DNA from: Flaccisagitta enflata
Taxonomy: Eukaryota > Chaetognatha > Sagittoidea > Aphragmophora
Reading direction: 5' to 3'
DNA: 64,000 bases
Assembly: GCA_965153355.1 (NCBI GenBank)
Contig: OZ231128.1
Location: 45,012,001 to 45,076,000, forward strand
Below the pieces are notes generated by a model that saw only the letters and a program-made list of their open reading frames with translations, was not told where the DNA came from and ran no database searches. The position numbers and the translations under genes are program-made. Positions 10,313 through 20,807 of this stretch are shown one piece after another; position 1 is the first letter of the stretch, and every line of letters starts with the position of its first letter.

Positions 10313-10767
10313 GTTTTAAGTATTACAGCCTAAAGCTACTCAAAATAAAGCCTTACTCTGGCGGAGGATTCAGAAACAAAAACAAAATCGTGCCGAAAAT
10401 CATACAAAATTGCCGTATATATATCATATCGTTGATTTTGATTTAACTTATTTGTTGACAAAATATCATATGCAACAATCAGTTATTGAAATTACAGCCG
10501 GTTGTATTGAACAAAATCTTGTTTGCAATAATTGGTTGTAAGAATTACAGCCGGCTGTAATGCTCCAATTTTGTAACATTACAGCTGACTATAATTTCAA
10601 CCACCAGTTAGAGCATAAAAAAATTTGTTCATTATCATTTAGTTGGATCAAAGCTAATAGTATGATATATATACCTATCTTGTTTTGTCCACTGACTGTT
10701 TAGCATGACGGGACCAAAGCTCTCGCCCTTAATCATCTAATTCATCTATCCATTCGATCCCTCTTCC

Positions 10768-11175
10768 TTTTTGGGCAGCGGCCCCAAAGTGCCGATGTCC
10801 TGTAGGACAAAGGGGGCAAATTCATACGTACGTCCTTCCGTCCGTCTATCCACCCCCCCCTCCTTAGACCAGAAACCTCAATCCCTATTGAATAGCATGA
10901 AATATTGACAAGAGCTGAAAATACAAAAATTTATATTGAAAAGTGTGCAAAATAGTCAAAAACTTGAAAAATAGAAAAATCCCCATTGAATAACATGCAA
11001 AATAGATAAAAAATTTTAAAAAAAATCAAAAATGCCCATTGAATAAGATGTGTCCTGTGTCCTACAGGACATCGGCCCTTTAAGGCCCCTACCCTGCTCA
11101 CACTCAACTTTCATTCAATCACTCCCAGTAGGGCATCGGGTACCGCTGATCATGTACGATCCTTGGATGACTAGT
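10768..11175 (-). repeat. Family B repeat copy 2
   Basis: Begins 'tttttgggcagcggcccc' and 'gtcctgtaggac' and ends with 'tgtcctacaggacatcggcc...gggtaccgctgatcatgtacgatccttggatgactag'. The same ends occur inverted at 53052-53628. The inside here is A-rich rather than minisatellite. Confidence 0.75.
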
Positions 11176-11176
<1 letters not shown>

Positions 11177-11242
<66 letters not shown>

Positions 11243-11290
11243 CTTACTTTCTTTTTTTCTTTCTCTTTCTTTTTTTCTTTCTTTTAATCT
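11177..11290. repeat. (CTTT)n microsatellite
   Basis: An almost perfect CTTT run between a family B copy and a family A copy. Confidence 0.95.
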
Positions 11291-11502
11291 TTTTTAGTCG
11301 CGTGCTATGCGAATCTACACCCTGCTTTGTCGGTCCGTCCGTCGGTCTGTCCATCCGTCTGTCTGTCCGTCCATCACACTTTACTTTTTTGGGGTTTTTG
11401 CGGTCTATGGCCTCACTGCTCCTGCCCAAATGATCAAGTGACCTCCAATACAGCCCCTGCCCACCCGCACGCGACTGGGGTAGCCGTGTATCCGGCCTTG
11501 TT
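11291..11502 (-). mobile_element. Family A element, minus orientation
   Basis: Begins TTTTTAGTCGCGTGCTATGCG, passes through a GGTCCGTC-type run and 'cccacccgcacgcgactgggg', and ends GTGTATCCGGCCTTGTT. Terminal palindrome and internal motif are both the GTCGCG version, with the terminal arm slightly decayed. Confidence 0.8.
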
Positions 11503-11706
<204 letters not shown>

Positions 11707-12174
11707 CTCTCATTTTCTTGCATATCTACTCCCAAACCAAGGAAAGGTATGTTTCCCGATATTTGACAGCACTTTTGACCACCTTCTAATTGGAATATCA
11801 AAAAAAGGAAAACACTATCAATTTACAGTTTTTTCTGCAGATTCCAAATCTGCAGTCAGAATTGGAATTTAAGAACATTGAAATTTTGGATTTACTATAG
11901 GGGTAGGGTTTATAGAAGGTAAGGCGTGGCCACCTATAAGTAGAATTTCAAAGCCATTATTGATTTCAATAGAAGCCTGAGACAGTCCCACAACATGATC
12001 TGCTCGTAGAATGTTTATTTCATTGCTTTTTGTCATTTAGGTACAGGCTATTCCCCATGTAATAAGGAAAACCGAACTTCTCTGCAGGGCGTACGGAGTA
12101 TTTCGATATAAGTGAACTCATGTGGGGCATATTCAAAATGCGGAAACACTGTCAAAACACAAAATATTCATTTT

Positions 12175-12712
12175 CAGTTGCGAACACGCAACTTTATAAG
12201 AGGCTTTGTCCGTCCGTTGGTCTGTTGGTCCGTCCATCACGCTCGAGTTGTCACGCTCAAGTTGAAAACGTGAAAAACGCGTATTTATGATGCCTCAGTT
12301 GGTAGTGCTTGTGTGTGAGTGTGTTGGAGGGGGGTAGGGGTTTTGGTTGGGCTGAGGCTGGGGGTTGGATGCCCCTGCCCACCCATCCGAAACAATATTG
12401 TTACCCCGCGTCACTTGCTGCATTAGGTATGCTATGTGAAAGTTGTTTGGAACTGAAATCATGATAATTTCATATATTTTCCCTGTAGACAAATAAATAT
12501 TATGGGTGGGAGAAGTGGTATTTACTCATTATTAATGATTCATTATCCATACACACTGTTGTAAATGAGTTCACTTTTCGCGAAATGCTCCTGAAATACT
12601 GATTACTGAGCATTATGACCCATGCCCAGCCACATTATAATCCCGCCCTACCATTTACTGCCCCTGCATACCAATTAGGGACTACTTGTTGGCCATGTAT
12701 CCGGCCTTGTTT
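12175..12712 (-). mobile_element. Family A element, minus orientation, long or interrupted
   Basis: CAGTTGCGAACACGCAACT and 'ggctttgtccgtccgttgg' open it. The internal 'cctgcccacccatccg' motif is at about 12375. The closing 'ggccatgtatccggccttgtt' only appears at 12691-12712, after about 300 bp of unrelated sequence, so something was probably inserted. Confidence 0.6.
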
Positions 12713-12879
12713 TCAGAACGCTATAGCCGCTATTACTGGTAAATTCAGGTAATGCTCATATTTCTGTCTTTTTGTCAGCGAAGGAATATGTTCTTAGGTA
12801 AGCCGCTTTGCATCCTGTACATGTGTTATGATCTGACCACCCAAACCGATCCAACAAGCCTATCGGCCTTAAATTAAAA

Positions 12880-13150
12880 AGAGGCGCATAACTTGGGCAT
12901 TTTTAACCAATTTAGTTGAAATTGGGTACGTAGTCTCTAAATGGAAAGACTTGACATATGTATGTTATTCATAAAGATTTCAGAATGCTAACCGGACAAA
13001 CCAGCCTACCACCCAACCAACCTAAAGTAAAAAATGTTCATAACTAGTGAACCGGTTTGGTTGAAACTTGGGATGGAGACTGTTAATGTAAGGAAGTGTG
13101 ATTTATAAAGATTTCAGTATGCTAACCAGCCAAATCAACCTACCGCCAAA
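12880..13150. repeat. Two tandem copies of a unit of about 145 bp
   Basis: 'cataactt..gcat' to 'aaagatttcagaatgctaacc' followed by 'cctaccacccaaccaacc' recurs as 'cataactagtgaacc' to 'aaagatttcagtatgctaacc', with moderate divergence. Confidence 0.6.
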
Positions 13151-13165
13151 CAACTTTGTACAAAA

Positions 13166-13637
13166 AACAAGCCCCAGAGGGCAACAGTCGCGTGCGTCTG
13201 GAAATGACGAACAAAAGAGTAAAAACACCCTTCCTCCCCTCCGAGGCCGCGCGGTATGTATTGATACAATATCGATACAATATCGATACAATATCGTTAC
13301 GATACAATACAATATCATACCCAAAATACCCAAAAATTACCAAAAATGCCCAAAAATACCTTAAAATACTCAAAATTTCCCAAAAATATCCAAAAAGATC
13401 CAGAAATACCCAAAATTACCCTGATGCACCATAAGTACCTAGATTAATTCAAGTACCCTAAAGTACCCTAAAGTACCCTGAAGTACCCTGAAGTACCCTG
13501 AAGTACTCTAAAGTACCCTAAAGTACCCTATATTACCTTAAATTACTTTAAAAAGACCAAATTTTAAAAATATTTCGGACGGACGGACGGACGGATGGAC
13601 ACGGCAAGGTGTAGAGTCGCGTGAACGCGACTAAAAA
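13166..13637 (+). mobile_element. Family A element with internal simple repeats
   Basis: Starts AACAAG with 'acagtcgcgtgcgtctgg' and ends GGACGGAC-runs, then AGTCGCGTGAACGCGACTAAAAA. The inside holds 'gatacaatatc' repeats (13260-13310), 'cccaaaaatac' repeats and an 'agtaccctaa' array (13440-13540). Confidence 0.65.
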
Positions 13638-14401
13638 CTAAGGAAAGTTGGTGATGTTTAGAAAGCTCTTCAAAAGATCTTTCATTTGAGTCAACGTTGT
13701 CACTCAAATGGTTTAGAAGCTACACGATTTGAAAAACACTTTTTTTCACCCTTACGTTGTGGAAACGAACATTACTTAAAAACAATCTCTAAAAAACAAC
13801 ACTTTATCTTATCCGATTGAGATGAAAATTTATCTGGTAGTACAGCATACCTTACTTTAACAGCTCCTAAAATTTTATCAAAATCGGACAACTTTTACTA
13901 TCATTTTTACCCCGTGAAGGATTTCAATGTTGGTTTCCAAAACTGTGGTTTGAAAGAATCAGTGATCGGGTTTTACTGAGCGTTTTGTTCATGAATATAT
14001 GGTTAAAAAATGACAGATTTAGAGCCCTTTTCTAAGATCTATATTTTGGGCCATCTTCCAAACACAACACAAGTGTTTATGAAACTGCATCATTATTTAA
14101 GAATTTTGTAAGGCATAGTAAAGAAACATGCAAAAACCATAGAAAGAAACTTCTGATTTTGTATCAGAAGACACACAATTTTGACAACACCTAAAATTTT
14201 AAGATAATCAAATAAAATCTTCCATCATTTTGGTAATAATGAAGTTATCAGCAATCTTCTTTTAATGATACACCATTAGGGTGAAAAAAGAGAGTTCAAA
14301 TCACTGTGACTTCTAACCCGTTTAAGTCACCAGGTCTAGACAAAACTCAAATGATAGATCTTTTGAAGAGCTTTACAAACATCACCAATTTTCCTTAGTT
14401 T
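13635..14401. mobile_element. Foldback element, 767 bp
   Basis: The left arm 'aactaaggaaagttggtg' through 'gctcttcaaaagatct..catttgagt' is repeated inverted at the right end ('actcaaatgatagatcttttgaagagc' through 'cacc.attttccttagtt'). It sits directly against the A-run of the preceding family A copy. No clear target duplication and no ORF. Confidence 0.65.
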
Positions 14402-14469
14402 CTCTTGCATTAAGTTGTTTTGAAATTGGTTTTAAAAATCCACCATTTTTTTACGCCCAGGTTAGTGTT

Positions 14470-14808
14470 AGCCTCAACTGCTTAATGAAAAGAGGCATAT
14501 GATATAGGGAATGGCAGCTTATATCAATACAATTAGCCTCATCGGTTTTGTTATTTTCTTCCCAGTAATAAGTTACAGCTAAAAAACTTGCCAAAATAAA
14601 CATTTTATTGCTTTATTGCTTTATTGATTTATTGCTTAAAATGCAATTTTTCATTTTTTTTTTAGCAATAACTCTAGACTTGGAATAAAATTCCCAAATC
14701 ACTCTGATGAGGCTACTTGTATTGGTATATGTCTTTCTTCATTCGGCAGGTGCTACAGTTTTTTGGAGGTTTGACTTCTTGTATTTCTCTTTTGTCTGTA
14801 GTGTGATT
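14470..14808. mobile_element. Family C MITE, left end truncated
   Basis: The right end reads '...ttgacttcttgtatttctcttttgtCTG', then TA, matching the complete copy at 38830-39254. The internal inverted words 'acaattagcctcatc' and 'gatgaggctacttgtattg' are also shared. The left terminal repeat is missing. Confidence 0.65.
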
Positions 14809-14867
14809 GGTCTGTTGTAGCGGCCCCTTCTGTTGCGGACCCCTATACTGTTCAGATTTTTTCTTAT

Positions 14868-15560
14868 GTGCTTTTTGGGCAGCGGCCCAGAAGGAGCCGA
14901 TGACCTATGCTTTCACACAGGAGAAATTTCTCCTCCTTCTCCATCCCAGCGTCGAGGTCCAACTCCCAAGGCCTAAATCTTAGCCTCTAGGTCCAAATCC
15001 TAGCCTCAGGCCCAAATCCTAGCCTCAGGCCCAAATCCAAGCCTCAAGAGTGTAATCTAACCTAAGGCCCAAATCCTAACCTTGAGGCTCACATCCCAAC
15101 ACTTACGGATCAATCCCAGCCTAGGCTCAAATCCCCTCTGGAGGCATAAATCACCTAGAGGCTCAAATCCCTGACTCCAGGCTCAAATCCAAACAACAGA
15201 GGCTCAAGTCCCAGCCTCAGGCTCAAATCCAACGCCTCAGGCTCAAATCCCAGCCTCCAGGCCCAATCCCAGCCTCAGGCAATCCAGCTACTCGAGGCTC
15301 AAAGGCCAAGCAGTGTTGCTCAGAAATTGAGCCTCAGGCTAAATCCCAGCCACAAGGCTCACATCCAACCTCAGAGGCTCCTATCCCAACCACAAGACTC
15401 AAATCAAACCTGGAAATAAATCTCATCATTGATGTACTCCTTTCTAGCCTAGATCCTAAAATTACTGAGCATAGGTCAGCAGCCCTTCAGGGTGCTGCCC
15501 TCTCACATCACACGTGGCAGTATACTCACATATGGGCAACAGGTGCCGCTGACCATCTAA
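14868..15560. repeat. Family B repeat copy 3 with internal minisatellite
   Basis: Ends 'ttttttgggcagcggccc'-like (14873) and 'aggtgccgctgaccatctaac' (15540-15560). Between them are about 25 degenerate units of 'ggctcaaatcccagcctca' type (14960-15410). Confidence 0.75.
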
Positions 15561-15628
15561 CACTTTTGAGACTATTAATTTTCTATCCTTCTCTTTTGGC
15601 TCACTCTTTGTTACCCTCTTTTCACCAT

Positions 15629-15681
<53 letters not shown>

Positions 15682-16263
15682 AAAAAAAAACTTACACAAT
15701 ACACAATTACACATTCACGATCACACACTCTGTCAAAAGCATTTCGTAAAAGGAGTAAAAAGAATACAGACGTAGAGAAACAAACTCTCTTACCGCCGGA
15801 TACCAGTGACACATCAGATAGAGAGACATACAGTCAGACAGACATTTAGAGAAACTATAGGTCACAACAGACACACTCTAGCCTGTATTGTATACGGCCA
15901 TATTTTACGCAGGGGAATGGTAGGAGAGAGAGAGAGAGAGACAGAGGGAGACTGAGATACAGAGAGACAGACAGACAGAGAGCGCTTGCAAGACAGACTC
16001 ATATGCCGCCAGTCAAATAGGCAGCGCAGTAAGGGACATGGCTGATGGATAGTCGAACAGAAATAGTATTTCAGTTAGACAGACAAAGCGACAGATACCA
16101 AGATATGGACAGATGAGGGGACCGAGAGGCAGACAGGCAGACCGACAAATCAACAAAGAGAGAATGAAAACAGAATCTTTACAGACAGAAAGACTGATGA
16201 ATAAGAAAAGAAAGAGTATAAGAGAGAGCCTGCATAGAAGAGCGATAGAGAGAAAGAAAAAGG

Positions 16264-16318
<55 letters not shown>

Positions 16319-16739
16319 ACGAAAAGAAGAAGGCAGAAGAGAGAGGAGAGATAGCGAAAGAGGCTACTGTCAGAGCAGGAAGAAAAGAAAAGAAAAGAAG
16401 ATCGATGTGTGTCATTTTATTCTCGGTCTTGGAAGTGGAGATAGAAAGAGGTAGGGTGCTGAAGAATAAAAGACAAGTAAAGAGACAGAAGACAGAATGA
16501 AAATACTGAGAGAAAAAAGAACAGAAAAAAAAAAGAATGAAGAATTCACTCCTCTAGTCTCAACTGGCACACGCCATGTGGCGCTCTAGGTTCGAATTGT
16601 TGATGTAACTATTAAAAAAAGTGGTTACCTTTAACAGTAATTATTAAACTTAACAATTTTACAGACATAAAGATTAAAAAGATCAAAAAAAAAAATTCGA
16701 TGCGGCAATTGAAGCAGTTTTGAAGTATTTAAACACTAA
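15561..16739. repeat. Low-complexity stretch with (AC)n and (AG)n
   Basis: (AC)n at 15632-15677, GACA/AGAC-rich sequence, (AG)n at 16268-16316, then A-rich sequence up to the start of the pol remnant. No gene is visible. Confidence 0.8.
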
Positions 16740-16780
16740 CTTAAAAGCTGTTTTCACGGTATTTGGGATTGAAGAAATGA

Positions 16781-17921
16781 GAGATATACGAACAAAGAGG
16801 TGTAGCAGGAAACGCGATCTTTGGGGAGATAATTGCATCAAAAGACGACAGACCACCTCGAGCTGAAGACGTCGATGGCATGGAACATCTCGTCGACGTG
16901 GAATTTCCATCATTTCCAGACGGCGACGACGACTGCGCAATCGGCGTCATAATCGGCGCAGAACATGCCCGGATCTGGATCGGCGGAGAAAGACACATTG
17001 GCGACGTTGGACTGCCAATGGGAATCTCCACGCCTCTGGGAACCGGACTAATCGGCCCCAAAAACAATACTGACTCGCGATATTTTGTTTGCAACTTTGC
17101 TTCCTTCCACAGCATTGATTCCAATTTAACAGACAGTATAAAAAGGATAAACGCTGGAGAATTTGAAAAAGTGGAGAAATGTCTCTCAGGGACAAATTTG
17201 CCATCCGCCAAATGAAAGAAGGCATCAGATGGGATCCGGAAACGGAACACTATCGGACGCCAATTATATATAAAGACGGAAGGCAAGCTGCTGCGAATGC
17301 GCTAAACAATTTGGATGCTGAAGCGATGGCCCTCGACCGCTTATTTCGCCTGAAGAAACAGTTATTGAAGGATCCGGAGAGACGCCGGATAACGTTCGAA
17401 ACAATGGCGAAATTTTGGGAGAAGGGTCGCGTCGTGAAGGTGGATCCCAAAGTGCACGCAAATATGCCGCCGGACCGCCCAAAGTGGACAATCCCAATCC
17501 ATGTGGCGGACAAGCCCGGCAAACCCGGGCAAGTCAGGATTTGCCACGATTGTAAAGCAACGGTAAAAGGCACCAGCCTAAATGACCAACTCTTGGATGG
17601 ACCACAGCTCGCCAACGACATCCGGGGCGTTTTGATGCGTTTCCGGTGTGAAGACCTGTGGCAGTAGGGGCGGACATTAAGGACTATTTCCACGAGATTT
17701 ATGTGACCGAGGAAGACGCCGGTGTATTTAGGTATTACTGGTTTAAGGATGAGAAGATGGAGGAGATAGACCTTAACGGGTTCCTCGGTCACGTCTTTGG
17801 TGCCAGATCGTCAAACTGTGTAGCAATCTTCACACTGCAACACCATGTGGAACAGCACTCGGCTGAATATGGTCCACTGGTGGTGCAAGCAGTAATGAGG
17901 AACATGTACATAGACGATTAG
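16781..17921 (+). pseudogene. pol: Decayed pol, protease end and reverse transcriptase (BEL/Pao)
   Basis: Three frames together read as the N-terminal half of a BEL/Pao Pol. 16781-17215 carries the tail of the DUF1758 protease region (a 'GVIIGAEHA' word and 'STPLGTGLIGP') and the start of the reverse transcriptase domain. The match shifts frame near 17179-17215 and continues to 17667 ('KWTIPIHVADKPGKPG', 'SLNDQLLDGP'). It shifts again near 17655-17667 into 'GADIKDYF', which holds the first catalytic Asp, and reaches the YIDD active site. A TAG stop (17919-17921) comes immediately after YIDD. Two frameshifts plus one nonsense codon mean no functional enzyme here. The upstream protease active site and gag are absent; similarity starts near 16780. 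Confidence 0.88.
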
Positions 17922-20537
17922 ATCAAATCGTTGCGCGATACGAAAGTGGCAAAGGAATTTCGCATTGGTGTGACCGCCGCACTGGAGGACGCCGGAATGA
18001 ATTTATGCAAATGGAGATCGAGCCACCCGGAGGTCCTCGAGGGCGACGTAGCGGATCCAGCGCCGGCAGCGACAGTGGACATGTCCGGCGCCGTCAACGA
18101 CACCACCAAACTATTGGGATTGCGTTATTCTTTTTCTGCCGATGCCTTTTCATTTTTGCCAGATAAAACCAAAGCCGAGATGAATGTGCAAACCAAGAGA
18201 CAGATGTTAAAGCTGATCGCCTCTATTTTTGATCCGCTTGGCTTCTTGGAGCCTTTCGTCATATGGGGAAGGTTAATCTTGCAAAAAATCCTTCGAGAAG
18301 TCGAAAGTTGGGACAGTAAAGACGTTCCAGCCGAATCCCTCGCCGAATTTGCGGAATGGCAAACAGACTTTAAACATTTGGCGTCGTTCCGCATCTCGAG
18401 ATGGACGGCAACGTTGGTGACGCAGGACGGAAGAAAAGTACTTCACGGGTTTTCTGATGCGAGTGGACGAGCGTATGGAGCCGTATACTACGTCCGCTAC
18501 GAAGGGCCAAATGGTGAAGTTCACGTCTCCATCCTCTGCTCCAAATCGCACGTGGTACCGCTGAAGGACGTGGAAGCCGGACACATGGAGTCGACGCCGC
18601 GCTTGGAGCTTCAGGCTGCCCGTCTATCCGCACGCATGCGCGCCACCATCATTGAGGAGACAGGGAGTTATGATGATTATGTGATGTGGACTGATTCTGA
18701 GTGTGTAATTAAGCAATTAAATGACACTGAGACTCGTTTTAAAGTTTACTTTGCAAATCGTCTTTCTGAAATTCAGGCCCTTACGGATGTCTCCGAGTGG
18801 AGGTGGGTACCCACCCACCTCAACCCTGCCGACGACTCCTCGAAGGGTATGCTCGCCCAGGATGCAAGTTGGGAACGATTCCACAACGGCCCCGAGTACC
18901 TGTGGCGGAGCGAAGAGGAATGGCTGACGAAACAGATCGTATCTCGCCCCTTCCCAGCTCACATCCTTGCTACGTCAATTGGGCAAAACCCGGCGCTACT
19001 ACCATCGTGGGTTTTGCGCATCAGCGAAAAAGTTGCGACGTGGAGAGGAAAGATGAGACGGGTGGCGTTATTCAAACGAGCAATCATGACGTGCATTGTC
19101 CGCCAACGACGCCGGGCGCTGTCCGACGACGCCGACAGTGTCTCAGCGCCAACCGGCGCCGAATTGGCCGACGCCGAAAAATTGATTATCTCGGCCATTC
19201 AACAGCGATCCTACGCCGCAGAAATGGAGGCTCTTCAGCACAGCAAACCGGATGAACAAAAAAGAGTCGCCGCGAAATCCCCGCTGGCGGCGTTGTGTCC
19301 GTTCGTCGACGGCGCCGGTATTCTGGGATGCAGAGGACGACTCCACTGCGATGAGGATCTTGACTTTGACGCAAAAAACCCCATGATCCTTCCGCACAAC
19401 GACGAGGCTGTCTTCAGCTTGATTCGGTCCATCCACTTCCGCCATCTTCACGCCGGCGTGGAACAAGTGTTGGGCGAATCTAGGCGCCACTTTTGGGTCA
19501 CAAAGGGACGACGAGCTGTGACACGCGTCGTCCGTGCATGTGTGGACTGTCAAAGACAATTCAAGCGTCCTGAAAGTCAACTGATGGCGCCGCTGCCTGA
19601 AGTGAGGACGAAAAAATGTCTTCCGTTCGAAAATAGTGATGTGGACGTTTTCGGCCCAGCTTCATGCAAAATCGTCGGAAGAGCTTTCCACAAAGTGTAT
19701 GTCGCGCTCTTCACGTGTATGGCAACGCGCGCGGTGCATTTTGAGGTTTTGAGATCGATGAGCGCATCCTGTTTTATCGACGCTCTTTTGCGATTTCAAG
19801 CTCGACGACCTGCAATACGCCATCTCTTTAGTGACAATGGATCAAATTTCACGGCCTCCGACAAGGAACTCCGCGCGGAAATGGAAGCGTGGAATCTGTC
19901 GGCGACGCCGGAGATGAGACAAACGGGGGTGCAATGGACCTTCAACCCGCCAGTGGCGCCCCACCGAGGAGGTGTGTGGGAACGTCTCGTTCAATTTGCA
20001 AAGAAACATTTGGCGTTTGTATTGAACCAAGATAATCTCCACATCGAGACATTTGCAACGGTGTTAGCGCAGGCCGAGTTGGCGATGAACTCACGTCCCA
20101 TTACTTATGTGAGCGACGAGCCTGGGGTCCACGCGCTTCGCCCAATTGACTTTCTCTGCCCGGGTATCTATACGTCTTACGGCTGCGACCTTGTGCCTCC
20201 AACACCTCCGGACGCGGAAGCTCTACGCTACACCTGGCGCCATTCACGCGCACTTGCGGATGCGTTTTGGAGGAAGTGGAGGAGAGATTACGTCTCGGCA
20301 CTGCAGGCACGGCCGAAGTGGCGCCGGGTAGAGAAAGACTTGATCGTCAACGACGTCGTACTTCTTGTGGACGAACAATGCCGACGGGGTGATTGGCGAA
20401 TCGGCGTCATCACGGAAGTTGAAGGGGGCGACGTCGTGCGGACTGTCAAAGTCAAGACATCAAACGGGAAGGTTTTCACACGTGATAGGACGAAGATAGT
20501 GCGGATGGAGTTGGACCCGGCACGACTGTCGGCGTGA
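17922..20537 (+). pseudogene. pol: pol remnant, RNase H, integrase and C-terminal domain (open frame, no start)
   Basis: It continues in the frame that carries YIDD, just after the TAG stop; its first codon is not ATG. Counting from 17931, RNase H shows D176 (SDAS), E226 (RLELQ), D255 (WTDSE) and D301 (NPADDSS). The integrase zinc site is H502, H507, C537, C540. The core is D572 (DVDVFGP), D635 (FSDNGS) and E684 (GGVWERL). A DUF5641-like tail near 760-840 has RRDYVSALQARPKW. All catalytic residues of these domains are present and the frame is open for 870 codons, so damage is confined to the front of the gene. High GC sets it apart from its surroundings. Another ORF and an LTR follow. Confidence 0.9.
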
Positions 20538-20699
20538 CTATGCCCAGTTTTTCTTGTCCGCAATGAATTTTTGACCTGTTATTTTTGCCCTTTTCTCCTT
20601 AGGTGTGAACCCCTCGTGACCCCCAACCCGCCCCGGCCCACATTGTATATTGATTGTTTGCCATTATTTGCATTGGTCATTGATTTGCTGCTCCTTTGC

Positions 20700-20734
20700 C
20701 TTTTGCTCCTCTTTGCCTTGAACTTTGCCCTTAG
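20700..20734 (+). promoter_or_regulatory. Possible 3' splice site ahead of the extra ORF
   Basis: A pyrimidine-rich stretch (ctcctttgccttttgctcct and on) ends in 'tttgcccttag', AG at 20733-20734, 74 bases before the ATG at 20808. A third ORF behind pol is often expressed from a spliced subgenomic RNA. A possible partner donor (TAG|GTAACA, minus strand at about 5845-5840) lies in the leader of the opposed gag copy. This is inference only. Confidence 0.3.
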
Positions 20735-20807
20735 TTTGATAGAACCTAGTTTGGTCAACAATAACAGCAATAACAACCACAACAACAACAACAACAACAT
20801 CATTAAC

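Larger units (their letters stand above)
8718..10714. mobile_element. Candidate 2-kb inverted-repeat element
   Basis: The left end at 8718 (GTCCC.TC.TGCTAAACAG, continuing to 'tcagtggacaaaaca') is repeated inverted at the right end, to 10714, over about 35 bp with two mismatches. Further in, 'gccggatcaac...gcttaagcaaagggccccgcgcc' on the left has an inverted partner at 10085-10135. No target duplication and no transposase ORF are visible. The interior holds purine runs, a hairpin and one family A insertion. Confidence 0.5.

Noticed and set aside
16585-16610. 'ctaggttcgaattgt' as a tRNA T-arm
   Set aside because: No acceptor, D or anticodon arm can be fitted around it.
20571-20807. Upstream extension of the extra ORF with a hydrophobic stretch, as a signal or membrane segment
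   Set aside because: No ATG in this part; the stretch comes from a pyrimidine-rich tract and CAA repeats, so the start at 20808 is preferred. A spliced start cannot be excluded.
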